DNA of 64,000 nucleotides from Cerrena zonata (Eukaryota > Basidiomycota > Agaricomycetes > Polyporales > Cerrenaceae): NCBI GenBank assembly GCA_038087015.1, contig JASBNA010000008.1, forward strand, positions 1,054,001 through 1,118,000, read 5' to 3'. The position numbers were made by a program, and so were the translations under genes. Positions 1 to 11,714 of the stretch are shown piece by piece (positions within the stretch are counted from its first letter, which is position 1; every line of letters begins with the position of its first letter). The notes beneath the pieces are model-generated. The model worked only from the letters and a program-made list of their open reading frames with translations, searched no databases and was not told where the DNA came from.

Positions 1-465
1 GTACTCAACTCCAAAGGTGTGGAATTCCGAAGCAGAAGGGGATTTTGCACGGAATGATAGATAGACCCTACCCTCCCCTACTCACCTCCTCGCTTAATCA
101 TTTTCACCTTCCTTCTTTTATCACTTACTCATATCTCTCACGTGGAATGCTGGAGACGGCTGCGGAGATCGCGAGCCGTATCGCTATGTACCCAAATGGT
201 GGCCTTCGCGCCCCGAAAAAAAAATCATTCCCCTTTTACTCGAAACTACGACGAACGGCGGAGTCGCGTCGACGCTGCGACGCTCTGAGCTTGACTTGAG
301 AATCCGAGAATCTGGGCACTGAGGCCCTACATTACACGCTACTTGAAATTCGGACTTTCCGCTAGCGCGGGGGTTTGTTATTTCGCTGCTACTCTACCAT
401 CTTACCCTACGACGACTCGACTGCTCCTTTACCAGAGAACCGGCGCCTCCGCAACACCGCGGACC

Positions 466-912
466 ATGATGGTGGCTAGAGGTTCGAAGATGATATCTGA
501 GGGCGGGGCTGTCTGTCGACGCGACGGGTTGATAGCTGAATATGCGGTCGCTTGGACATCCGAGGACATCATCGCCAATACTCATACGGTAACTCTTTAC
601 GTCCTCAGAGACGTTCAGAAAAACCGAGCATTCATTGTCCGAAACATGGATGGCGTCGAGTCAGGGTATACCTTCAATGGTATCTTGATGAAGGAGTTTC
701 CAGACGTTAGCAGGGAAGCAACTTGTATAGCTGTCAAGAGTATCGACGTAGACAAAGATGGAGGACTGGTTTGCGAGTGTAGGGGAAGGTTGACTGTCGG
801 AGTGACACCGTTGTCAGAGGCTGATTGTGTGCTGTTAGGCTTAGATACACCACTCATGGGGTTGGCCCCTGTACTGGCAGGTTCAGGGAGGCTACGGGTC
901 AGGTTAGTGTAA
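466..912 (+). CDS. hypothetical protein, 148 aa, possibly the 3' part of a longer gene
   Basis: I do not recognise this protein. The frame is open upstream of 466 without a clear start; the first ATG pair is at 466/469 and the stop is at 910-912. The product would be small and soluble, with alternating short hydrophobic stretches such as VTLYVLRDVQ and VTPLSEADCVLLGLDTPL and no membrane segment or signal peptide. It could be a genuine small gene, or the last exon of a gene beginning left of the window. No splice structure decides between these. The antisense frames over the same region look like shadows. Confidence 0.35.
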   Translation: MMVARGSKMISEGGAVCRRDGLIAEYAVAWTSEDIIANTHTVTLYVLRDVQKNRAFIVRNMDGVESGYTFNGILMKEFPDVSREATCIAVKSIDVDKDGGLVCECRGRLTVGVTPLSEADCVLLGLDTPLMGLAPVLAGSGRLRVRLV

Positions 913-1561
913 TGTGCTGAAAGGTTTGGGTTCAGTTTTCGATCAGTTTTAGCATTTACCTCTGATGGAATCTTCCTTTGAAACGTCATATTATGTACCT
1001 CTTAGACCTCAATACAGTAACATATTCAGTAGATTTGTTTGGCTCGAAGCGAGGTTGAAAAGGTTAAAAGTTCCCGGAAGGTCGATCAACGCTTGCGACC
1101 GGTTTGATCGACCTCCTTAGGCGCCCCCATACTCAGGCTTTCTCCGGGCCATTGACGTCGTCTCTACCCTTCTCTACCTCTCTTTTCAACTTCCGAGTAC
1201 TGCTCATCGTGATCCCCTGCTCGTGGTTTATCTTTTGCCCTTCTTCCATTAAGTAAAATCCGGAAAGTCCGACTGCTCCAGTACTACTACATATCACTCT
1301 CGAACGTCGAGGCTGGAAACGACCCTAGTCGGAGTAGTACTATTTGGGAACAAACAATTTGGGCGGAGGAATTAATATAGAGTCTGGGTCAGGACGAGTT
1401 GTGGTGTAACTCCTGTAAGCCGTTGTATTTCTCTCGCAGTCCGCAGTTGACAGTAGCTAGCGCGTACCTTTATACCATTGTACAGTCTCCCCTTCGTTTT
1501 GTTTCCGAACTAGATCCCTCTGTAGTCATTCACGAATCACGAACCACATCTACGAAGCAAT
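913..1561. other. intergenic, 5' region of the TMEM184-like gene
   Basis: No supported gene. The stretch holds pyrimidine-rich patches (for example around 1150-1200 and 1490-1510) of the kind found before fungal start codons, and presumably contains the promoter and 5' UTR of the gene starting at 1562. I see no clear TATA box or repeat. Confidence 0.4.
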
Positions 1562-4034
1562 ATGATGAAAGATAAACTTCCCGAACTAGGATCGGGTTCA
1601 GGCTCGTCCCTTCCTCTGTCAGTTTTGATACTGGCTGGAACCGCAACTGCTGTCGCAACTGGTGTTTCAGCGACTTCGATATATCTACATCTCAAAAACT
1701 ACAGGAAACCTATCCTACAACGGTACGCCATTTTCCACTGCTATTGTGGGAAACCTTCAACCAAGACTACGTTTAGAATGGTTGTACGAATCATGGTTAT
1801 GGTCCCCTTATACGCCATTTCATCCCTTATATCTCTTTTCTCCCTTCAGGCCGCTTTCTTCATTGACGTTGTGCGCGATATCTACGAGGTTCGTTACAGA
1901 AAAATTCCATATTCTTGGTTTCCTCGTTTATAGTGACTGAATATAGTCGGCCCACAGGCGTTCGTCATATACTGTTTCCTTGATCTACTCATCGCTTATT
2001 TGGGTGGTGAACGTTCCCTCCTGGTAACACTTCATGGTCGCCCACCCAAGTACCCCGTTTTCCCTGGTAATCTGCTTTGGCAGGAAGTTGATGTTAGTGA
2101 TCCCTATACGTTTCTCTTTTTGAAACGAGGCGTTTTGCGTAAGCCGGACTTATTTCTCATACGCAACTATACTGACTTGTCTACTTAACAGAGTACGTAC
2201 AAGTAAAGCCGATTTTGGCTTTGGCTACTATCATACTGAAAGCTACTGGCAAGTTCAACGAGGGTGACCTGAGATGGGATTCGGGTTATCTCTACGTCAG
2301 TATTGTCTATAATCTGAGCATTTGCCATGCTCTGTACTGTCTCGCAATCTTCTGGATGTGCGTAAATGACGATCTTAAACCCTTCCGGTACGTGATTTTC
2401 TCTGTGCTTCACCTATTAGCTATCTCATATTAAATGACAGTCCTATGCCCAAATTCCTCTGCGTCAAGGGCATCCTATTCTTCTCCTTCTGGCAATCCAT
2501 ATTCATCTCTATTCTCGTCACTGCAGGTGCTATCAAGCATCTAGGCCCATACACCGATAACGAGCACATCTCCCTAGGCCTCACCGACACCCTCATTTGT
2601 CTCGAGATGCCGTTATTCGCAATTGCTCACCAATATGCCTTCAGTACTCGGGACTTCATTGATCCTTGTGCGAAATTCGTCGCTCGAATGCCTGTATACT
2701 ATGCCTTTAGAGATGCTTTCGGATTGAAGGACGTCGTCGAGGATTCCAAGGCGACATTACGGGGAGAAGGGATGGATTATAGAGAATTTGAACCCAGCGA
2801 AGGGTTCATGCATCAAGGCGCTGGAAGAGATCGACGAATTCGCGCGGGTTTAAGATATAGTCAAGGTGGCAAGAGGAAATATTGGCTTCCTCAGCCAGCT
2901 GGAGAGACTATGCCTCCTGGACGAAGAGTCAACAGGGCCATCGAACGTATTACGGGACGTTCTAATCAGGAAACAGAGGTCTATGCGCCGCTCCTAGCTG
3001 ACCAAGCTGATGACGTCGTGCACAGTGCGTCGGACCCGCGGACTTTAGAAGATCGCGGCGATTACTTTTTCGAGTCTAGGTCTAGTATCGCCAACGAAGG
3101 GTTCGAGTTACCTTTTGGCGACTTGGACTCTACAGACGAGGATCTCTTCGATTATAGCAAGAAGTACATCTTTGGAGATTATAACTATCCTTGCGTCGAT
3201 ATTTCTTCTGAATCTGCTCGGATAGCTATCTGGGACGAAGAAGAACGGATATTGAGAGACGAACGTGGGGCGTATTTCTCTCCTATTCTCGGTCCTCGGA
3301 GGGTTTTTGGACAACAGAGAGATGGGTATGGTGCGGTCGGGAATTTCCAGAGGAGTGCTGCTAGGGTACGGCATGACTCTGACACTTCGAAGGGGAAAGG
3401 GAGGGAAGTGGTTGTTGATAAAGAGCAGGACCGGTTACCAGCGGGTTCACCTAGTGAAGTGCGACTGAAATGGACAAAGACGAAAGGGTCTGAGCCGATA
3501 CACTCACCAAGGGTCAGGACTCTGTCAAACCAAGGAAGAACCTCGTCTGGGTCGTCGGGTTCAGGAACACCCTCTAGTTCATCGTCAAGCCCAAAGGACA
3601 GAACACCTCCTTCACCTCGGAAAGATAAGGAAAGATCAGTATTACCTCCGGATGCTGTTGATCTTATAGTTGAAGATCCTCATGCTGCGGAAGAAGAAAT
3701 AAGCTACGAGAGGCGGAAGGGCGAACCTGCTACTCGTAGCTCTGCGGGATTGTGGAAGGTCTATAAGAGGGGCTACGTTGTAGACGACCCTCAACACAAT
3801 CAGAGAAGAGAAGGCGAAGTAGAGATTGCCCAACCAATTGAGGGGAGTGGTAATGAGCGGTTTGGGATAGGTGATGTTGACGATGAGGCCGATGCTGTCA
3901 TGGAAGAAGAGGAAGAGGCTATACGAGATGTGGAGGGGACGATCGCGAGAGCCGAGACACCACCCGTATATGCAAGAGCCCAAGTCCAAACAAATCATTT
4001 TGGAACTCCGAGTGAGGATAATCCGTGGGCGTAG
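1562..4034 (+). CDS. TMEM184 / organic solute transporter Ost-alpha family membrane protein (DUF300)
   Basis: Five exons, join(1562..1722, 1777..1888, 1958..2138, 2192..2387, 2441..4034), give a 747-residue protein in frame throughout. The first four exons and the start of the fifth encode the seven-helix Ost-alpha domain. Family hallmarks are directly readable: VVRIMVMVPLYAISSL, then AYLGGERSLL, then YVQVKPILALATIILKATGK, then GYLYVSIVYNLSICHALYC, and the conserved FLCVKGILFFSFWQS. The family includes vertebrate TMEM184 and yeast and plant LAZ1-like tonoplast proteins; a role at vacuolar or plasma membranes is known for relatives and inferred here. Residues after about 330 form a long, charged, Ser/Pro-rich tail with an acidic stretch (DAVMEEEEEAIRD) near the end, likely cytosolic and disordered. 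Each intron is 53-69 bp with GTNNGN donors. Identity is secure; substrate is unknown. Confidence 0.93.
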
Positions 4035-4528
4035 GCCAAAGGTGGGTTAATTTGGTTTCTATTTCTTCAGAGTGAGCTTTCGTTTCGTTGTCGTTGTCGT
4101 CGTCATTGTATTTGCTGGTTTGAACTGTATATTACTCATGCCCTCCTGCTTGTGTATTCAGGGATGTCGACTAGCTCTTGGGACTCTGCAATAGTCTTCT
4201 GTGTAATAGATCCTTGTCGATGTTCTATTAAATGCTATCCAGCTATTGATGTTTTACGATTTGATGTTTATTGGTTCCCTTTCGCTTCGATATAATCCCA
4301 GTCACAGCGATTCTCCGTAGTATTTTCCCGTCGTGATACTGATACTTTTATACACTCCCCTGGTTTTTCGATTTGTCCATGAGTGCAATATCTTTTACTC
4401 CTCAAAATCGAATCTTTCAAGATCGGTTAGTTTGTATTAGTACAGTTTTCATTGATGGAGCAATAAACATACGGAACAGGAAAAAGCAAGACAAAACAAC
4501 ACAATAAAGAAAGTAACAGAACGCTATA
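4035..4528. other. convergent 3' intergenic region
   Basis: This lies between the 3' ends of the TMEM184-like gene and the Zn2Cys6 gene, which converge. It is AT-rich and T-rich, fitting two 3' UTRs and polyadenylation regions. I see no gene or repeat. Confidence 0.5.
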
Positions 4529-7500
4529 TCATGAAGGTGAAACTAAACCTTGTCCGTGACCACCATCTAAACTACTACCCCCAAGCGAGCTATAAAAATC
4601 ATTCTCAGGCCCTCTCGGACTCGAAAGTTCAGGAGACATCAAGAGCGCCGCAACATCCACACCGCCCTCTCCTCCGAACATAGCCAGAAGATCAGACTGT
4701 GTCAGCGCAGGCGGACCCCCACTAGGTCCCGGTGTCCCAAGCATATCTATATTCCCGTCATTCATAAATGACGACGGATCGCCTGAAGGTCCACTCATGC
4801 TAAAATTATGACTGTGATTGTGTGAATGTGAGTTAGTAGGGGTCGCAGTCGCCATTGGCGTGATACCATTTGACGATGAAGTAAATGGTTGGACGGACGA
4901 TGGTATGTTCACACTTCCTGCGTTACCACTCAGATCGAGGAAGGCATCGGAGGGTGAGAATGCTTCGGGACTACTCTGGTGGGATGGAGAGTCGTTGGAT
5001 GCGGTGGAGTGGGCGACGGAGGGAGTCTTTTTGCGGACTGGACGGATCCATGGTGGTCTACTTCGACTTGCACTTTGGTCTTGTCGGGCAGGTTCGAGCG
5101 GTATTTGTGTTACTAGACTGGGGTGTTAGACATGAAATGTTCGACCTTACGTGTGACTTACTCCGGCAGAACTCCTCCATCAAATCTCCAGAGCGAAGAC
5201 CGCACACATAACGTCCACTGAATCGCCGTAATAGTCCAACACACGATCGTAGCGCCTCAAGGGCAGGTGAGATGAGGGGTTGTAGTTGCTTCGAGTGACA
5301 ATTTAGTAACATTGCCACTAGGGTTCGCCCGGCGGCGGTCAGTTGGTGGATGACATGAACGCCGTCTTGGAAGACATTAGAGAGCACGAATGGAAAATAG
5401 AAATTTCACTCACAATACGTCATCAAACCCTTCGCTGCGATCTGTAGATGAGAAGAAACGATTTGTAACGCACATGAATGCGCCACTCGCATTGCCTCAC
5501 ACTCTGCATCTCCCTGCTCCTCACAATTCGCCTGATTGTACGCCTTTTCCGCGACAATCTCAGAGAACCGATGCCGATGGATAAGCATCCGGATGAATTG
5601 CTCTAAACAATGCAGCCGCTCAGCTTGGGTGACCCTAATGACATCCTCACTCGCCATCGTCTCCACTGAATGAGCCCAGTGAGGCGGTATCGAGCGGCAG
5701 ATTTCGTCCAGTAGTGCCTCCTCTTCTCGCATTTCCTTGTGCCGTCGGAATCCTGTGAGGATGGTTGTGGCACGAGTGAGGAACGGTGATCCGTCACCAA
5801 AATGTCTAGACGGGGGGACATCGAGTACGGCCTCCATGACGACGAAAAGGCGTACACAGTTGACAAATGCGCCCATCCGACTTTCTGGCTCGGGAGGTTG
5901 TAGACCGATCCCTTCTCTGGTGATGTATTCGTCGTCGACAATGGCGGGTTCTCCCACATCACAATCCCTCAGACGGATCATAGGCGGTCGACCGAAGTGA
6001 ACGCTTGCTTGCTTGTCCCACAGGTAGACGCACCAGAATGTGCGTTTTCGGACTTCATCTTCGATAGCATCGAAAACGTCGTAGGCATCCGCGGATCGAT
6101 GGAGTCCACCGTCGATCGAGAGTGTGATCGCCTCCGAAATCAACGCAAACGCTTTCGAGAGCTTACCCAGGCCGATAGCGTATACGCCAGCTATCAGCAC
6201 GGACTGAACGGTGTACACGGTGGGTCTATCAGCAGTGGGAAGTGCACGAAGACGGCCAAAGAGGTCGAACCAAACGGTGCCGGCGGTATTTCCATCTGAG
6301 GGATCTGCACGGACACGAGGGTCATCGATGTGTCTTGAAGCGAGGCAGCAGATGGACACGATGAAGGCTGCAAATCCAGGTTCGCCCCATTTTTGTGGGT
6401 TCCCATAATCCTGGGAATACAGTAGAATACAGTGTCAGGGACGTCTGGGAGAAAGACAAACTATAAGCGTACCGCAAGAAAACTCGGGACATGGAGGAAT
6501 GGCATGAGATAATACGACGTGGATAAATAGCATTGTACCAAACTGGAAATCGTAAACCAGACCGGTAGTTAGACATCATAGCCGGACCCGAGGCTGTGGA
6601 AAATCGCACCTGTCCATGAGATCGGGCGCGATGAAAGACGTCACTAGCTTCCATACGACTTCAGGATTATTCGCTTGTCTTCGAGCCGTTCTGTCCGGGA
6701 ACCAGTCCGTCCCTGCTGGATGTTCGGAGGAGAGGGAGGCTTGGTGGAGCATAGGGGTGTCCGGGTCTTGTTTGGTCACTACCTTATGCCGCTCGACCAG
6801 TAGATCAAGTAGAGGCAGACAGGAAGTTTCGCCCTGCCATCGTGTATAGCCTTCGTCATCGAAGTAGAGATACGAAGCGGCGAGGGACATCCGGGACGCC
6901 TCGTCCGCAAGTTGATCGAGAGACAAGGGTGAGTTGGACGATACTCCATTGAGGTTGAAGCCACCGTGGGGGCTAGAGTGTCGTGATGAAGACGGCTTTG
7001 TGGGTGCGAAAAACGTGGAGGGGTTCATGAGTGGGAAGTGGGTTAGAGACGGTGGAGGAACACCGGAAGGGTACGTATGCGTAGATGAAGCAAAAGAGGC
7101 TTGTGCACTAGTAGAAGGATCCACCGGCGATTGAGGGACGCCATTGGCAGCCTTGAAATTAACGCCTGCTGCGAAGACGGCCGGAGGGATGGCCTGTATG
7201 AGGGTTTCGAGTTGATGCATTCTATCTTCGAGGGTAGCGGTACGTCTATAATGACCAAGTTATGAGTATAAATTTCAGGGATCCTAGGTTGTCGAAAATA
7301 GAGAGAAACAAGACAATATGCCAGGGCCTGCCGCAAGCTGTGTATAATCCAACGTCCAAGAGAGTCGAGATACCTGCAAGATGCTGTGCATGAACGTCGA
7401 ATGGCGGACATTTGTGGCATATTTGACTGACGGCGACAGGAGTTTCCGGCAGTTCTAAAAGTGATTTAACCCTTTTGATAGGTCGAAGGCAATATATCCC

Positions 7501-7938
7501 ATGGAGACGTACCGATCGACGACCAGAGCTGGTCGAAAGCAAATATGTTCGTTTTAATTTAAGAGAGAAGGACACTCACTTGGATTTATGAGGGTGGGTT
7601 CGTTTCCCAGGTTCCTCAAATGTACATGCCGAGTTGGATGTCAAGCAGGACTGGCAAGGATGGCCCTCGTCGCATTTGATTCTCCTCCTCCTTCAAAAAC
7701 GAGCAACAGCATTAGCATGCCCTGCGAGATATATCTGCGGCAAGTATATAGAGCTTACCGACAGCGATCGCATGCTCTTCACGATTGGAAGCTATCAGTC
7801 TACCCCGGATTGCTGAGTAATCTCGGATAAGACATACCTGCTCAGCTTAAACCGTCTGTCCTTGGGCACAGAGGAAGAGGATTTCTGTTCTTGCTGCTGC
7901 TCATCTTCTTTTGTTTCTTTGGTCGTTATTGGCGGCAT
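4529..7938 (-). CDS. Zn2Cys6 transcription factor with fungal-specific TF domain
   Basis: My model is complement(join(4529..5112, 5162..5365, 5414..6410, 6473..6542, 6610..7225, 7354..7373, 7580..7690, 7759..7776, 7838..7938)), 906 residues. The binuclear zinc cluster reads [20 protein letters not shown] then SCLTSNSAC, a perfect CX2CX6CX5CX2CX6C (Cys36 to Cys62). Its first two cysteines sit on an 18-nt microexon. A linker (KYLDSLG...HQLETLIQ) follows. The fungal_trans domain spans roughly residues 300-600, including [40 protein letters not shown] and [12 protein letters not shown]. The C-terminus is rich in Ser, Pro, Gly and His/Asn and is a plausible activation region. The join between the 20-nt exon at 7354 and the exon ending at 7225 is the least certain. 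The target pathway cannot be told from sequence; neighbours suggest nothing. Confidence 0.93.
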
Positions 7939-8236
7939 TGTAGAATATTGAGGAGGTTAGGACATGGAGGTTAGGAGGACGAAGTTATGATCCTTCCCCA
8001 CAATACACTGTCCTAAGCGGTTAATTGGTTCTTTCGTGCGGGTAAAGCCGGTCCCTCTTCTCCCGTCGACCAATCCGAGTACTCCCTATTAGATGAGTCA
8101 TAAACTGGGTATGTTTTCTGCACAGACAACATACATTGCAAACACTACAAACACTAGGTGTACAAAAATACAAGAAAATACACATAATCGTACACCCTCC
8201 CGACCATCCATAGAAATACACAACTCATTCAGCCAG

Positions 8237-9968
8237 CTAGTCAGCATCTTGCAAAGACCGTGTCCAGTCAACCAAATTCTTCAACTGCTCGAGCGTTATG
8301 AAGATGAGCATCGTCGTAGGCTGCAGACGAGTCCAGGCGGGAACCCATCCCTTGAACATGAACATTGCGCCCTCGCTACGCATGGACTGCCTGATGACTT
8401 GCATTGTCGACTAAACGCAACCTGTCACACGACTGCTTGTTTTATTAATATAGAAGGACTTACGGAGGAGTCTTTGCCCGACGCAGTCATGATTCGACTC
8501 TAAGAATAGAAAGAATGTGGATTAGAACCGACAAGACCCACTGAGGAGGTACACCTCACCTTCAGCACATCTGCTGGGGAGCAGACAGTCGTCGCCACAG
8601 TTCCCTATGGAACCACAGGTTATTACTTCCGGTTCTGATATTAATAAATTTAGGAGCTCACTGCAGCGAAACTAGCTGTCGTGTGACAATAAATGTTATC
8701 ATCAAAGTACTTCGTCTTCAGAAGTTCCGCTTTGAAGAAGTCGTAAGATGCCAGTTGGCTGGCGTTCATCAACACAGCACGAAAAACATTGGGCCCGACA
8801 CCCCGAGCGAGCGAGGAAGGACCCTCCTCTCGAACCATCTACACGATATGATATAGATGAGTCAAGATGACACCGGTTTGAAATTATACATACACGGAAC
8901 AGAGCATCGAAACAGTGTTTGTAATTGAATCGCTGTTCTGGAGGTTTCGCAAAGTCGCCTTGCAGACGGACCTAGAATAGCATTAGGACCGAAGTTGCAG
9001 TTGATCCTTGAGACAGCATACCATGACAATTTCTGCGAAGCGATGTCATTAGTATTGTCGCATGGAAGTATCATCACCCTTACCTCCAGGGTTCCCGACC
9101 AAACCAGCAATTCCACCAGCTACACAGTCGTTCAATGTCAATCCTTGTGTAATTTCAAGATGCAACAATCACGTACCCATCCCACCTGCCAATGACAGTT
9201 TCCATGCAGGTGCACCCGGACCCGCTCCAATCAACTTCTTGCTCTCATCGTACGCCCAAAAGCGACAGACCGAATAAGTCATCTGTCGAAGCCATGTCCC
9301 CGTAATACCATCGAACAAGCCTCGATATCCTTAAGTAGAACCACGAGTTAGGATGGTTTAGCAACGAAGGAAAGACTTAAACGTCGGGCACGGTAGGATC
9401 ACACGTGAAGAGCAGAGGGAAACGTACCTGCCGTTCGCACGGTCTTCTTGAGTGATTGAATCATTCCTTTATCACCCGTTGCTTGCATTCGGACCTTAGT
9501 GAGATCCAATGGGCTGCGAAACATATCGTACCATCGTTAGCATCGGGATCAACACGGTCCAGTAGTCAAATGCGAGGGGGAAATTCAAAATGACACAATG
9601 ACGAATATGAAACGATCGGATGATCGAGGCGTCAATGGAAAGGAGGTGTGGGGTATGGTGTGGGGTAATGATTACGGAGAGAGAGTATAGGGGAGTAAGA
9701 GGATTGGACGTTTGAGAGATGTTACGCACTGTGTGATTGAAGCCGCAATGGTGGCAGCCATACCTACATTGAGTACAAGTAAGGTTCAAGGGTTCAATAG
9801 GGTTAGTTCCATTGCGTAATAGAGTAATAGAGTAAAGATATGTAGGATATGAATATGGGGATATGACTGACCTCCCAGCCAAAATGGATACGGTTGCTTC
9901 TTCTTTGCTGGTTTGGGAACGGACACCGGGAGTTTCGTCGCGGCAGCTTCAGCAGCGTCTTTCGACAT
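8237..9968 (-). CDS. DIC1: mitochondrial dicarboxylate carrier (SLC25 / DIC1 type)
   Basis: Eleven exons, complement(join(8237..8410, 8464..8499, 8560..8604, 8662..8838, 8894..8971, 9022..9032, 9084..9119, 9177..9329, 9428..9513, 9730..9763, 9872..9968)), give 308 residues, the usual carrier length. Three SLC25 repeats are visible through their signatures: PLDLTKVRMQ, PGEIVMVRLQ and PADVLKSRIM. FRAVLMNASQLASYDFFK and the overall order match the dicarboxylate/oxaloacetate branch (yeast DIC1, human SLC25A10), which exchanges malate or succinate for phosphate across the inner mitochondrial membrane. The 11-nt exon at 9022-9032 supplies three complete codons of GEIVM and completes a fourth. Exact substrate within the branch is inferred. 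It shares its upstream region (9969-11714) with the divergently transcribed Argonaute gene. Confidence 0.93.
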
Positions 9969-11714
9969 GGTGAATCAGACGATTGTCTAGGTGGTCTAGC
10001 AGCGAATGGGTTCTCTAAACGTAACGTCTAGATGACGATGGGATATAGAGAAGGAGAGCAGAGATGCGAAGAGTCTATCAACTCTAGAGGATCCAAATGT
10101 TCGAGTGTTCAGAGCAACAACCGTTATGGTCGACAACCAAGTTGCGTCGTTGTGTTTTCGTCTCTCTCGAACAACGAGCGTGTCCAACGGAAGCTATAAC
10201 GTTCGTCAATACTCGGCGGTTTGCACCGAGAGAAGGACAAGATGCTGCTGCGAGTCTTGCACTTATTCGGGGTGTGCAGGTCGCTCGGGGAGGCGACTCG
10301 AACCTCAGCCTATTGTGTGGGAGAACGACCAGTGTGAGATGCGTGAATTGTGAGAGAGGTAGAGGACGTCAGGGGGTGTCATAAGAATGCTAAGAATGTA
10401 TTGAAGCTTGCATTTTAATACATTTGGTGGCTGCGAACCTGCCGTTAGAGTTGTCATAAGACCTCTAATACGGAAGGATGCGGATTCCGCCAAGTTCCGG
10501 TTGGGACTCCTATTTCGACTATTCCTATTTTCGTCATTGAGGTGATCTCGACGAAAATGCTATGTTTCATGGCTCGAGTGCACGTTTGGTGTTTTTTTTT
10601 GATTAAGAAGAAAGGGAAACTATGAGTCGATGGAGTGAAATCGTACGTGGCGGTCACGAAACAAGTTTGTGGGCGTTTGTGTATCTCATACGTTTCCTTT
10701 TTACAGTCATGTTCCCGGACGACTTGAGATTTAACGTTACGTTATCACCCTCAGACTCTCCTTATACTATCAAGAAGATAATTATGATGTGCTACCTACA
10801 ATTCGAGTGGTATGATCCATGTTGTTGCCCTTGTCTGATGCTGAATCCTTGTTATAGATGTCATCGTAAGGAATAGGGTCCAGGCTGCATAGCTTTGTTC
10901 GCGTCCCTCTCCATGATTCCGAATAAAATATCACATTCTGGGGCTGGCTGCATCTCGTGATGACGATCAACATCAATCTTTGCAAGCTTTCTAATTCGCA
11001 AGGATCTAGTGCAGGCGTATAGCATGCCTATTCATGCCGGAGCCATTTGTCATGAGGCTCGGAATACTGAGTACCTTATGTTGAATTGGTGCTCTGGAAG
11101 TACGCTGATAATGATACGATGATCGAACCTTCATGGCCCGTGACTTACTTCCCGATAGCTTTACCCTTTCCAATATCGCGACAATCATTGGCTTAGACAG
11201 AATGTAAGTTAGGATGTCAATGGGTTTCTGGGGATTGTGGATCCCAGAACACATGCCGCATTGAATGTTGGATGTTAATGATAGGCTGAATGTCGTAGTG
11301 CATATAATGCCGGCCATGTCGTTATAACATAGTGTTATACCAAGGTGGTGAGAATGGAATCTGATGCCTGGGACGTGTCATAGGACTTTTCCTGTGACTC
11401 CATGCACCAAAAGGAGCTTATCGAACCACATCTATACCACATAGAAGTCATGATATGACGTAAGGTAAGTCTAGACTCACTACTCACATATAACAGAAGT
11501 CGACCTCGCTCTGGGGATCATCACAGCTCTTCCTCTAGCTAGTATCCCGCTCCTGTCTACGGTGGTCCCTCTAGAATTCACTGGGGATTCGCTAAGCGTT
11601 GCCGCGCTAGTGAATTCTTGTTGATATTCTGATTGTCCTCCACTGACCTACCCTTAAATCGAACGTTACTTATACCGCAAGAGAAAAATTGTAACCTTTA
11701 ACTTTGCTTTAGAT
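9969..11714. other. long divergent intergenic region between DIC1 and Argonaute
   Basis: About 1.7 kb without a convincing gene; the short open frames in it have no recognisable content or splice support. It must hold the promoters of both flanking genes. A poly-T run lies at about 10591. A strong inverted repeat lies close to the Argonaute start (separate entry). Confidence 0.5.
11573..11618. promoter_or_regulatory. 10-bp perfect inverted repeat upstream of Argonaute
   Basis: AGAATTCACT at 11573-11582 is matched by its exact reverse complement AGTGAATTCT at 11609-11618, with a 26-nt spacer that itself contains CGCTAAGCG. The element lies about 100 nt before the Argonaute ATG, so it is in the promoter or the 5' UTR. 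It could be a dimeric operator or an RNA hairpin; no function is shown. Confidence 0.4.

Noticed and set aside
9495..9882. 128-codon minus-strand frame within the carrier gene
   Set aside because: It spans introns of the DIC1 model and shares no reading frame with the conserved carrier sequence.
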